Positions 1 to 5,207 of a stretch of DNA of 5,314 bases are shown here, in pieces. The position numbers and the translations under genes were made by a program. Numbering within the stretch: position 1 is the stretch's first letter; each line of letters starts with the position of its first letter. The notes below the pieces were generated by a model. The model worked only from the letters and a program-made list of their open reading frames with translations, made no database searches and was not told the DNA's origin. Location: the NCBI GenBank assembly GCA_046049865.1, contig JBJOQO010000124.1, forward strand, positions 1 through 5,314, read 5' to 3'. Source of the DNA: JANPCX01 sp046049865. Its GTDB lineage: Bacteria > Pseudomonadota > Gammaproteobacteria > Burkholderiales > Burkholderiaceae_C.

Positions 1-1027
1 CATGGACGGCACCACCCAGACCAACGCCCAAGGCCAACCCATTGCGACCTACGACGAGGCGGTGGTGAAAGGTTTCGCGCAGGCCTTCAGCGGATGGAGT
101 TATGGCGGCCTGGACAACACCAAAAACAACCTCTTTCACGACCACGACGACAACGAAGAAGGCCTGTGGATCGTGCCCATGAAACCCTGGGCCGCCTTCC
201 ATTCACCCGGCACCAAAACCTTGTTGGACGGCCGCGTGCTGCCCGCTGGCCAAAGCCCGCAGCAGGACATGAAAGACGCGCTGGACACCATCTTCAACCA
301 TCCCAATGTGCCGCCATTCTTCTGCCGACAAATGATCCAGCGTTTGGTCACCAGCAACCCAAGCCCCGACTACATCCGCCGCGTGGCCAATGTGTTTGCC
401 AACAACGGCAGTGGTGTGCGGGGTGACTTGCGCGCCGTGTTCAGCGCCATCTTGCTGGATTCTGAGGCGCGCGGCGACAACGCCGCCACCCGGCCTCGAT
501 TTGGCAAACAGCGCGAACCCGTGGTGCGTTTTGCCAGCTTCTTGCGCGCCTTGGGGGCCAAAAGCAAAAACGGCATCAACAACATTCACTACCTGGACAG
601 CGCCGACGACGCCCTGGGCCAAAGCCCCATGCTGGCCCCTTCCGTGTTCAACTTTTATTCACCCAACTACCGCCCTGCAGGGCCCGCCGCGCAAGCGGGT
701 TTGGTGGCACCGGAATTTCAAATCACCAGCGAAACCACCGTGGTGGGGTCGCTGAACTTTTTCTCATCCCTCTTCAGCGGCATGGGCTACGGCTGGGGCG
801 ATTCGCGTTTGGAGTTGGACGCCAGTTCCCTCACCGCCCTGGCGGGTGACCCCGCGGCCTTGGTGTCTCGAATCGACCTTCTATTTTTCTGCGAACAAAT
901 GAGCACTGCCACCCGCGACCGCATGACCCGCATGGTGAGCACCATGTCCGCCAACAACAAAGAAGAACGCGTCAAAGCGGCATTGCTGCTGACGGCCATG
1001 TCGGCGGACTTTGTGATTCAGAAATGA
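1..1027 (+). CDS. DUF1800 family protein, C-terminal part (5' truncated by window edge)
   Basis: The reading frame is open from the first base and ends at TGA 1025-1027, giving 341 visible residues. The ATG at position 2 is almost certainly an internal Met: the sequence around it (MDGTTQTNAQGQPI) fits the middle of DUF1800 proteins, which usually run to about 450-600 residues, so the true start lies upstream. Family signs in window numbering are AFSGW at 28-32, the block NHPNVPPFFCRQMIQRLV at about 99-116, GVRGDLRAVFSAILLDSEAR at 138-157, a following KQREPVVRF segment, and SPMLAPSVFNFYSPNY near 208-223. The biochemical role of DUF1800 is not established. The gene overlaps the DUF1501 gene by ATGA, which points to translational coupling and a shared function, probably in the cell envelope or outside the cell. 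Family assignment is secure; function is not known. Confidence 0.93.
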   Translation, partial: MDGTTQTNAQGQPIATYDEAVVKGFAQAFSGWSYGGLDNTKNNLFHDHDDNEEGLWIVPMKPWAAFHSPGTKTLLDGRVLPAGQSPQQDMKDALDTIFNHPNVPPFFCRQMIQRLVTSNPSPDYIRRVANVFANNGSGVRGDLRAVFSAILLDSEARGDNAATRPRFGKQREPVVRFASFLRALGAKSKNGINNIHYLDSADDALGQSPMLAPSVFNFYSPNYRPAGPAAQAGLVAPEFQITSETTVVGSLNFFSSLFSGMGYGWGDSRLELDASSLTALAGDPAALVSRIDLLFFCEQMSTATRDRMTRMVSTMSANNKEERVKAALLLTAMSADFVIQK

Positions 1028-2397
1028 GATCCAGTGCCATGAACAACAACCACAACAACAACCCGCAGCGCCGTCACTTTCTGAAGCTCGCCAGCAGCGT
1101 CGGCGTGGGGGCAGCGCTTGGCCCTTGGTCGCAATTGCAAGCATTGGCGCAAACCACGCAAGGCGGCGACTACAAAGCCCTGGTCTGCCTCTTCATGTTT
1201 GGCGGCAACGACAGCAACAACCTCATCGTGCCCACCGATGCCACACGTTACGGCCAGTACCAACGCGCACGGCCCAACCTGGCCCTGGGCCAAAACCAGC
1301 TCCTGCCGCTGACCTTGAGCAACGCCACCGGCAGTTATGGCATCCACCCCGCCATGGCGGGCATGCAGCAGCTCATCAACGCGGGCAACGCGGCTGTGGT
1401 CGCCAATGTGGGGCCGCTCATGGTGCCCACCACCAAGGCGCAGTGGAACGCTCGGTCGGTGCCACTGCCCGACAACCTTTTTTCTCACTCCGACCAACAA
1501 GGCGCATGGCAGTCCGCCATCGTTGACGCACCACCGCGCACCGGCTGGGGAGGGCGCTTGTTGGAACGAATGGTCAGCGAAGGCGCCAGCAACCGTGGCT
1601 ACAGCGCCATCAGCGTCAGCGGTGGCAATGTGTGGGAGGCGGGCGACCGCAGCCTCACACCCTACCGCGTATCGTCCTCCGGCGAGTTTGGTTTTGACTT
1701 CTACAAGCCCACTGGCACCGACCCCATGTCAGTCGCCATCACCGACTTGCTGCGCGAACAACGCGCCGACCCGCTGGAACAAACCTGGCTCAACATGATG
1801 GGCCGCAGCATCGACAACCAGCGCATCCTCACCGACGCCATCAGCGGCAACACGGTGACCACGGCCTTCCCCGACACCGGCATGGGCCGCCAGTTGCGCA
1901 TGATCGCCCGGCTCATCAGCGCACGCGGCAAACTGGGTTTGTCACGCCAGTGTTTCTTTTGCTCCATTGGCGGCTTTGATACCCATGGCGACGATCAACT
2001 GCAACGCCAAAACGAAAACTTCGGCGAAATAAGCGCCGCCGTGGCCGCTTTCCACGCCGCCACGGTTGAACTCGGCCTAGCCAAACAAGTCACCCTCTTC
2101 ACCGCTTCCGACTTCGGTCGCAACCTGCCCTCCAACGGCGCAGGCACCGACCACGGCTGGGGCGCCCACCACCTGGTGGTGGGCGGTGGCGTGCGCGGTG
2201 GCCGCCTGGTGGGTCAGTTCCCCGAATTGGTCGTGGGCGGTGCCAACGACGTTGGCCAAGGCGTGTGGATTCCCGGTGTGGCCACCGACCAAATGGGCGG
2301 CGACCTGGCCCGCTGGTTTGGTGCCGACAGCACGGTGATGGAAGCCGCGTTTCCGAGGCTGCGCTACTTTGATGCGAATTTGGGGTTGATGGGGTGA
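1024..2397 (+). CDS. DUF1501 family protein with Tat signal peptide
   Basis: This is a complete 457-residue ORF, within the usual 400-470 range of DUF1501 proteins. An N-terminal twin-arginine signal is visible: QRRHFLK at 15-21, a weakly hydrophobic stretch of about 22-41, and a likely cleavage site after ALA at 40-42. Folded export by Tat is therefore expected. Family landmarks are FMFGGNDSNNLIVP (57-70), IGGFDTHGD (315-323), FTASDFGRNLPSNG (359-372) and TDHGWGAHH (375-383). The Asp and His residues in these blocks (D319, H321, D363, D376, H377) are candidates for metal or phosphate/sulfate-ester chemistry, because DUF1501 belongs to the alkaline-phosphatase/sulfatase-like group; no substrate can be read from sequence. 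The start at 1024 overlaps the DUF1800 stop as ATGA. An in-frame ATG at 1039 (Met6) is equally possible, since neither has a strong Shine-Dalgarno sequence and both keep the Tat motif. An unusual Asn-rich run (NNNHNNN) precedes the twin arginine. Confidence 0.94.
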   Translation: MRSSAMNNNHNNNPQRRHFLKLASSVGVGAALGPWSQLQALAQTTQGGDYKALVCLFMFGGNDSNNLIVPTDATRYGQYQRARPNLALGQNQLLPLTLSNATGSYGIHPAMAGMQQLINAGNAAVVANVGPLMVPTTKAQWNARSVPLPDNLFSHSDQQGAWQSAIVDAPPRTGWGGRLLERMVSEGASNRGYSAISVSGGNVWEAGDRSLTPYRVSSSGEFGFDFYKPTGTDPMSVAITDLLREQRADPLEQTWLNMMGRSIDNQRILTDAISGNTVTTAFPDTGMGRQLRMIARLISARGKLGLSRQCFFCSIGGFDTHGDDQLQRQNENFGEISAAVAAFHAATVELGLAKQVTLFTASDFGRNLPSNGAGTDHGWGAHHLVVGGGVRGGRLVGQFPELVVGGANDVGQGVWIPGVATDQMGGDLARWFGADSTVMEAAFPRLRYFDANLGLMG

Positions 2398-2471
2398 GGT
2401 CGCTGGTAAAAGCCAGCCGCAGTTGAGCAGACGTGCCAACTAGGGCCTGTTAACACTAAAGATGCCAGTGC

Positions 2472-2572
2472 GAACGTGTCCATTGGGGCGCAGAGCAAGG
2501 CGCACGGCGCTGCCAAGGCTATTCGCCTTGGCGAGACGTGCAACGCCGCGCTGCGCCCCAATGGACACGTTC
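2472..2572. repeat. Long internal hairpin, left arm of the palindromic element
   Basis: Positions 2472-2493 are perfectly complementary to 2551-2572, a 22-bp stem containing the core CCATTGGGGCGCAG / CTGCGCCCCAATGG. The 57-nt interior carries a second perfect hairpin at its tip, GCCAAGGC (2512-2519) with GCCTTGGC (2525-2532) around a TATTC loop, and weak pairing in between. The arm could fold as a single roughly 100-nt stem-loop in RNA or extrude as a cruciform in DNA. Confidence 0.85.
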
Positions 2573-2589
2573 CCGAGGGGTTGCTCCCC

Positions 2590-2667
2590 AAAAGGCCTTG
2601 CGCGGCGTTGCAAAGCCTCGCCGGGGGCTTGCCCCGGCTTCGTTTTGCGCCTTGCTCAAGGCCTTTT
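2590..2667. repeat. Long internal hairpin, right arm of the palindromic element
   Basis: AAAAGGCCTTG (2590-2600) pairs perfectly with CAAGGCCTTTT (2657-2667). The tip is a GC-rich hairpin, GCCGGGG (2620-2626) with CCCCGGC (2632-2638) around GCTTG. The middle pairs imperfectly (GGCGTTGCAAAGCC against the complement of GGCTTCGTTTTGCGCC). It resembles the left arm in architecture but has a different stem sequence, so the element is built of two hairpins in tandem inside one set of terminal repeats. Confidence 0.75.
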
Positions 2668-2724
2668 GAAGAACAACGCATCTGGCATCTTTAGTGTTAA
2701 CAGGCCGTAGTCATCGCTTCTCGT

Positions 2725-2767
2725 TTGCCGAACCACGAGAAAGCATATAACATAACGACGTGTTATA
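2725..2767 (+). promoter_or_regulatory. Putative promoter and autoregulatory operator of the toxin-antitoxin operon
   Basis: An AT-rich patch in otherwise GC-rich DNA contains a perfect inverted repeat, TATAACA (2746-2752) and TGTTATA (2761-2767), separated by 8 bp, 30 nt before the antitoxin ATG. A possible -35 box TTGCCG (2725-2730) lies 17 bp before TAACAT (2748-2753) or 15 bp before TATAAC (2746-2751), so the operator would overlap the -10 region. Ribbon-helix-helix antitoxins usually repress their own operon by binding such palindromes, alone or with the toxin. The inverted repeat is seen directly; the promoter boxes and the binding are inference. Confidence 0.55.
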
Positions 2768-2797
2768 CGGGCCGGAGCCCCATGACCGGAGGCTGAA

Positions 2798-3034
2798 ATG
2801 CATTTCAACGTCTACCTTGATGACAAAACAGGCCAGCAACTCAACGACGTGGCCGAACAATTTGGCGAAAAGCGCAATGCCCTGGTCCGTCGTGCCGTTC
2901 AGGAATGGCTCGCGCATCAAGTTCAACCGGGCTGGCCGCAGGCCGTGTTGGCACACACAGGAGATGACCAGATGCCTGCGTTTGAAGCAGGCCGTCGGCA
3001 CTTGCGCGCTGCGACTGACGATCCACTGGCGTGA
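2798..3034 (+). CDS. Ribbon-helix-helix (CopG-like) antitoxin of a VapBC-type module
   Basis: A 78-residue protein starting at ATG 2798, with a clear GGAGG (2788-2792) five bases upstream. Residues 2-7 (HFNVYL) form the expected DNA-binding beta strand. Residues of about 10-22 (KTGQQLNDVAEQF) and 27-39 (NALVRRAVQEWLA) form the two helices of a ribbon-helix-helix fold, with the G-E-K-R turn between. The C-terminal half (about 40-78, ending FEAGRRHLRAATDDPLA) is the likely toxin-neutralising tail. The PIN-domain gene begins 20 nt after the stop, the normal antitoxin-then-toxin order. The expected job is to bind the toxin and block its RNase site, and to repress the operon through the upstream inverted repeat. 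Fold and role are well supported by context; the exact family name (CopG, VapB or other RHH subgroup) is uncertain. Confidence 0.85.
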   Translation: MHFNVYLDDKTGQQLNDVAEQFGEKRNALVRRAVQEWLAHQVQPGWPQAVLAHTGDDQMPAFEAGRRHLRAATDDPLA

Positions 3035-3054
3035 TCTCTCTGGCCTGATGAACG

Positions 3055-3465
3055 ATGAAATACCTGCTCGACACATGCACCGTCAGCGACTTCGTGAAAG
3101 GTGAGTCTGGCGTCTTGGCGGCGGTCAAGGCGACTCGGCCTCAGCAAATTGCCATTTCTGTGGTGACGCAAATGGAGATTGAGTACGGTTTATTGCTCAA
3201 TGCCGCCCGGGCCAAAAAACTGGCACCCTTGCTGGACGCTTTTTTGGCGTCGATTCACATTCTTCCCTTTGAAGAAGTCGATGCAAAAGCCTGCGCCAGC
3301 GTGCGTGCCGCCTTGCGTGAACAAGGGCAGCCCATTGGCCCCTACGACAGCCAGATTGCAGGCACCGCATTGGCGCGCGGTTTGGTGGTGGTCACCTCCA
3401 ACCTGGGCGAGTTTCAACGTGTGGGTGGGCTGCGGGTCGAAAATTGGCGAGACCGTCCGGGTTGA
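3055..3465 (+). CDS. vapC: VapC-like PIN-domain ribonuclease toxin
   Basis: A 136-residue protein of typical VapC length. The PIN-domain acidic centre is visible: D6 in KYLLDTCTVSDF, E41 in VTQMEIEYGL (37-46), and D98 in PIGPYDSQIAGTALARG (93-109). The closing motif is VVVTSNLGEFQRVGGLRVENW (111-131), where N116 stands at the place often held by a fourth polar or acidic residue. These residues bind Mg2+/Mn2+ in PIN nucleases, and VapC toxins inhibit translation by cutting structured RNAs such as initiator tRNA or rRNA; the target here cannot be read. The start at 3055 has no strong Shine-Dalgarno sequence and lies 20 nt after the antitoxin stop, so translation probably depends on the upstream gene, keeping toxin below antitoxin. 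No catalytic residue appears lost, so the toxin looks intact. Confidence 0.93.
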   Translation: MKYLLDTCTVSDFVKGESGVLAAVKATRPQQIAISVVTQMEIEYGLLLNAARAKKLAPLLDAFLASIHILPFEEVDAKACASVRAALREQGQPIGPYDSQIAGTALARGLVVVTSNLGEFQRVGGLRVENWRDRPG

Positions 3466-3637
3466 CATCTCTGGGCAGCGATTGCGTCTTGCATCTCGGC
3501 GGTCGTTGACTCAATTCGCCGTCGATCGAACGGAAAGCTTGTTCCTGCAAACTTTCCCCACCCCAGCCATACTTCACCCCCGGCGCCAATTTCGCCCCGC
3601 GACAATCCACATCGCAACCTCAATACCAGGAGCATTC

Positions 3638-4147
3638 ATGACCAACCCCATCTACACCGCCAGCGTCCCCGTCTTCCAGCAAATGCTCAGCGGCCTGGCC
3701 AATGTGCTGAGCAAAGCGCAAGCCCACGCCGAGGCCAAGAAGATTGAGCCCAGCGCCTTGCTGCAAGCCCGCCTTTACCCCGACATGTTCACCTTGGTGC
3801 GCCAAGTGCTGATCGCCTGCGACTTCGCCAAAGGCGTGTCGGCCCGCCTGGCCGGTGCCGAAGTACCTGCCTACGAAGACAACGAACAAAGTTTTGACGA
3901 CCTGCAAGCCCGCATTCGCAAAACCCTGGGTTTCATTGAAAGCCTGCCCCGCGCGGGTTTTGATGGCAGCGACACCCGTGAAGTCATTCTTCAAGCGGGT
4001 ACACCCAAAGAACGCCGCTTCGATGGCGGTGCGGCCTACCTCAACACCTATGGCCTGCCCCACTTTTATTTCCACACCACCACGGCCTACGCCATCCTGC
4101 GCCACAACGGCGTAGAGGTGGGCAAAAAAGACTACATGGGCGTTTGA
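3638..4147 (+). CDS. DUF1993 domain-containing protein
   Basis: A 169-residue protein, the normal length for DUF1993. ATG 3638 is chosen because AGGAG (3628-3632) sits five bases upstream; the frame is open further 5' but that part overlaps the toxin gene out of frame and is not coding. Landmarks are SVPVFQQMLSGLANVLSKA (9-27), LLQARLYPDMFTLVRQV (41-57), ACDFAKG (60-66), a central Asp/Glu-rich helix around FDDLQARIRKTLGFI (86-100), and the family-typical C terminus LPHFYFHTTTAYAILRHNGV (140-159) with GKKDYMG (162-168). The mostly helical pattern agrees with a DinB/YfiT-like four-helix bundle, cytoplasmic and without a signal peptide. No enzymatic activity is established; conserved His residues could bind metal, which is inference. 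It appears monocistronic, with an intrinsic terminator just downstream. Confidence 0.93.
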   Translation: MTNPIYTASVPVFQQMLSGLANVLSKAQAHAEAKKIEPSALLQARLYPDMFTLVRQVLIACDFAKGVSARLAGAEVPAYEDNEQSFDDLQARIRKTLGFIESLPRAGFDGSDTREVILQAGTPKERRFDGGAAYLNTYGLPHFYFHTTTAYAILRHNGVEVGKKDYMGV

Positions 4148-4164
4148 CCACCGTCCTTCCCCCG

Positions 4165-4196
4165 CATGGCGGCCTCTGAGGCCGCCATGTTTATTT
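4165..4196 (+). terminator. Intrinsic terminator after the DUF1993 gene
   Basis: CATGGCGGCC (4165-4174) and GGCCGCCATG (4180-4189) form a perfect 10-bp GC-rich stem with loop TCTGA, followed at once by TTTATTT (4190-4196). It starts 18 nt after the DUF1993 stop. This is a classic rho-independent terminator and separates DUF1993 from the next small gene, which therefore needs its own promoter or depends on read-through. Confidence 0.88.
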
Positions 4197-4220
4197 CAAC
4201 GCACACAGCAGGACTGCCCC

Positions 4221-4448
4221 GTGAAAACCTACGACATTCAATTTGAGCGCGTCAAAGGCATGCGCAACGCCCACGGCCTTATCTACCTGCAGTTGGACGC
4301 CACCGTGTCGCCCAAAGCTGCATCCAACGAGGGCGAGCCTTGCTCCGTGCTCACCCTGAGCGAAGAACAAGCCCGCGTCGTCATGGCCGCCATCAAGTCG
4401 CAGTTGTTGGAGCTGGACAAACGCAAGGCCAAGAGCCGGCGAGGGTGA
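4221..4448 (+). CDS. Conserved-looking small protein of unknown function
   Basis: A 75-residue ORF starting at GTG 4221, with AGGA (4210-4213) seven bases upstream, and ending at TGA 4446-4448. I do not recognise the family. The sequence looks genuinely coding: a beta-like start KTYDIQFERVKG (2-13), a second strand GLIYLQLDATV (19-29), a loop with N36-E37-G38-E39, then an amphipathic helix LSEEQARVVMAAIKSQLLELDKRKAK (about 46-71) and a basic tail KRKAKSRR. There is no signal peptide or membrane segment. The beta-beta-helix layout and basic tail could suit a small nucleic-acid- or protein-binding adaptor, but this is a guess. It lies 24 nt downstream of the DUF1993 terminator, so a promoter would have to lie very close or overlap that terminator. 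Confidence 0.7.
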   Translation: MKTYDIQFERVKGMRNAHGLIYLQLDATVSPKAASNEGEPCSVLTLSEEQARVVMAAIKSQLLELDKRKAKSRRG

Positions 4449-4564
4449 TGCTCAGCTCGCGAAGTTTTTGCATGCCACGCCTGTTCACCATGGCTGCAAT
4501 GACTTGATGCGCTAAATACCGAATGCTCGCGCTGCAACGGCACGGGCATTTGAGGCAGAAAATC

Positions 4565-4594
4565 GGCGCTTGCTCAAAGCGCCTTTGTGTTTGT
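4565..4594 (+). terminator. Possible intrinsic terminator
   Basis: GGCGCTT (4565-4571) and AAGCGCC (4577-4583) form a perfect 7-bp stem with loop GCTCA, followed by a T-rich but interrupted tract TTTGTGTTTGT (4584-4594). It lies 117 nt after the small GTG-started gene and could end its transcript. The stem is short and the T tract broken, so it is weaker than the terminator at 4165-4196. Confidence 0.45.
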
Positions 4595-4767
4595 CCAAGC
4601 GGGCAAAAGCCCTCACTCACCAAGAGCCACCGACGGCCAAAACGCGGCCGATCCAGCCCCGGCGATCTCCCCCTTTCGGATGACTGTCAGGCCTTGCAGG
4701 GTCCACCTGTATGGGGGGGGCGTACCTGCCCTACACCGTGATTTTTCACCGCTAGAGTCGTCTCCAG

Positions 4768-4796
4768 CAAACACTTTGTTTGTTTCTAAGTGTTTG
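4768..4796. promoter_or_regulatory. 9-bp inverted repeat upstream of the secretion-transporter fragment
   Basis: CAAACACTT (4768-4776) and AAGTGTTTG (4788-4796) are perfect inverted repeats with an 11-nt T/G-rich spacer. The repeat lies 57 nt before the ATG at 4854 and just downstream of the best -10-like element, so it would fall at the start of the transcript. It could be a dimeric repressor or activator site, or a 5' leader hairpin. No known consensus is recognised. Confidence 0.4.
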
Positions 4797-4842
4797 AAAC
4801 ATGAATGAGACGGCGACCGCCGTCCATCGAACGACAACAGCG

Positions 4843-4850
4843 AGGAGGAG
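4843..4850 (+). promoter_or_regulatory. Strong ribosome binding site fixing the 4854 start
   Basis: The sequence GAGGAGGAG immediately before TTC-ATG gives a near-perfect Shine-Dalgarno match (AGGAGG 4843-4848, spacing 5). It decides the start at ATG 4854 and implies efficient translation, surprising for what looks like a gene fragment. Confidence 0.8.
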
Positions 4851-4853
4851 TTC

Positions 4854-5207
4854 ATGACAGCAGCCGAAACGAGGTCGGCCAGCGCCAGCGTGCGTGCAAA
4901 TTTGGACACGGGCCAGGGGGAGCCGGGGCCAAGTCGCATTGATCAACTGTTGGACCCGGGTTCGGCTACCGCTCACCCGACCGCCACTCAAACCTTCCAA
5001 GCCCTGTGCCTGCTGGCCCGCCTGCACCACATTGCAGCCCAGCCTGAAGCGCTCTTGCATCAGTTGGGGATCAGCCCACGCGAGGCGGCCAGTGGGAGTC
5101 AGTTGCTGCAAGCAGCCAAGCTGCTCGGCCTTAAAGCCAAGGCCGTCAATTCCACCGCCAACCAGCTCCAGCAAACACCCCTGCCTGCACTGGCGTTCAT
5201 GAACTGA
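4854..5207 (+). pseudogene. N-terminal C39-peptidase-like domain of a type I secretion ABC transporter, truncated
   Basis: The 117-residue product matches the N-terminal C39-like domain of HlyB/LapB-type type I secretion ATPases: TFQALCLLARLHHIAA (47-62), the helix QLLQAAKLLGLKAKAV (83-98) and TPLPALAFMN (108-117). The position of the catalytic Cys of true C39 peptidases appears to be Phe48, so this is the degenerate substrate-docking type used by RTX/adhesin exporters. Full transporters run to about 700 residues with six membrane helices and an ATPase; here TGA 5205-5207 ends the frame before even the closing beta strands and His region of the domain. No other frame in the next 107 nt resumes the family sequence. 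A strong Shine-Dalgarno sequence and intact codons argue it is still translated. It is either a remnant disrupted by insertion or deletion, or less likely a stand-alone docking domain. A Pro/Ser/Thr-rich, probably disordered tail (1-45) precedes the domain. Confidence 0.75.

Larger units (their letters stand above)
2444..2706. mobile_element. MITE-like palindromic element with 25-bp terminal inverted repeats
   Basis: Positions 2444-2468 and 2682-2706 are perfect 25-bp inverted repeats beginning GGCCTGTTAACACTAAAG. They enclose about 213 bp with no credible gene; the short frames inside are Arg/Pro/Ala-rich and match nothing I know. TAG occurs just outside the left end (2441-2443) and one base outside the right end (2708-2710), so a 2-3 bp target duplication around TA is possible but not proven. 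The interior folds into two large hairpins (listed separately). Small size, perfect termini and no transposase fit a non-autonomous element mobilised in trans, or a large REP/BIME-like repeat. The transposase family cannot be named from this window. It lies between the DUF1501 stop and the toxin-antitoxin promoter and may also act as a transcription barrier between them. Confidence 0.75.
4449..4853. other. 405-nt intergenic region, no gene supported
   Basis: No frame on either strand gives a convincing protein: the + frames are interrupted or Arg/Pro/Ser-rich, and the longest - frame (4393-4623) overlaps the preceding gene and matches nothing I know. The region holds a possible terminator (4565-4594), small GC hairpins such as CGGCC/GGCCG (4634-4650), a run of eight G (4713-4720), a GTGA-TTTT-TCAC mini-palindrome (4738-4749) and a 9-bp inverted repeat (4768-4796). 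The promoter of the downstream secretion-transporter fragment must lie here, but I cannot place its boxes with confidence; TAGAGT at 4753-4758 is the best -10-like match. Confidence 0.6.

Noticed and set aside
203..622. Minus-strand ORF of 139 codons inside DUF1800
   Set aside because: Shadow of a strongly conserved + strand gene; composition is that of an antisense GC-rich frame.
1018..1500. Minus-strand ORF of 160 codons inside DUF1501
   Set aside because: His/Val/Ala-rich antisense shadow with runs of Val mirroring the Asn-rich codons of the real gene.
2402..2417. GCTGG/CCAGC hairpin right after the DUF1501 stop as a terminator
   Set aside because: Only a 5-bp stem and no T tract follows.
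2462..2710. Open frames of 72-105 codons on both strands across the palindromic element
   Set aside because: They are by-products of the inverted repeats, Arg/Pro/Cys-rich, lack ribosome binding sites and resemble no protein family.
3506..3573. TTGACT and CATACT as promoter boxes for DUF1993
   Set aside because: Spacing is far from the 16-18 bp needed and no alternative pairing is convincing.
3179..3637. 5' extension of the DUF1993 frame into the toxin gene
   Set aside because: The extension overlaps vapC out of frame and has Trp/Pro/Arg-rich non-family sequence; a strong Shine-Dalgarno sequence fixes the start at 3638.
4393..4623. Minus-strand ORF of 76 codons after the small GTG gene, considered as a transposase remnant
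   Set aside because: No recognisable motif, overlaps a better + strand gene, no ribosome binding site.
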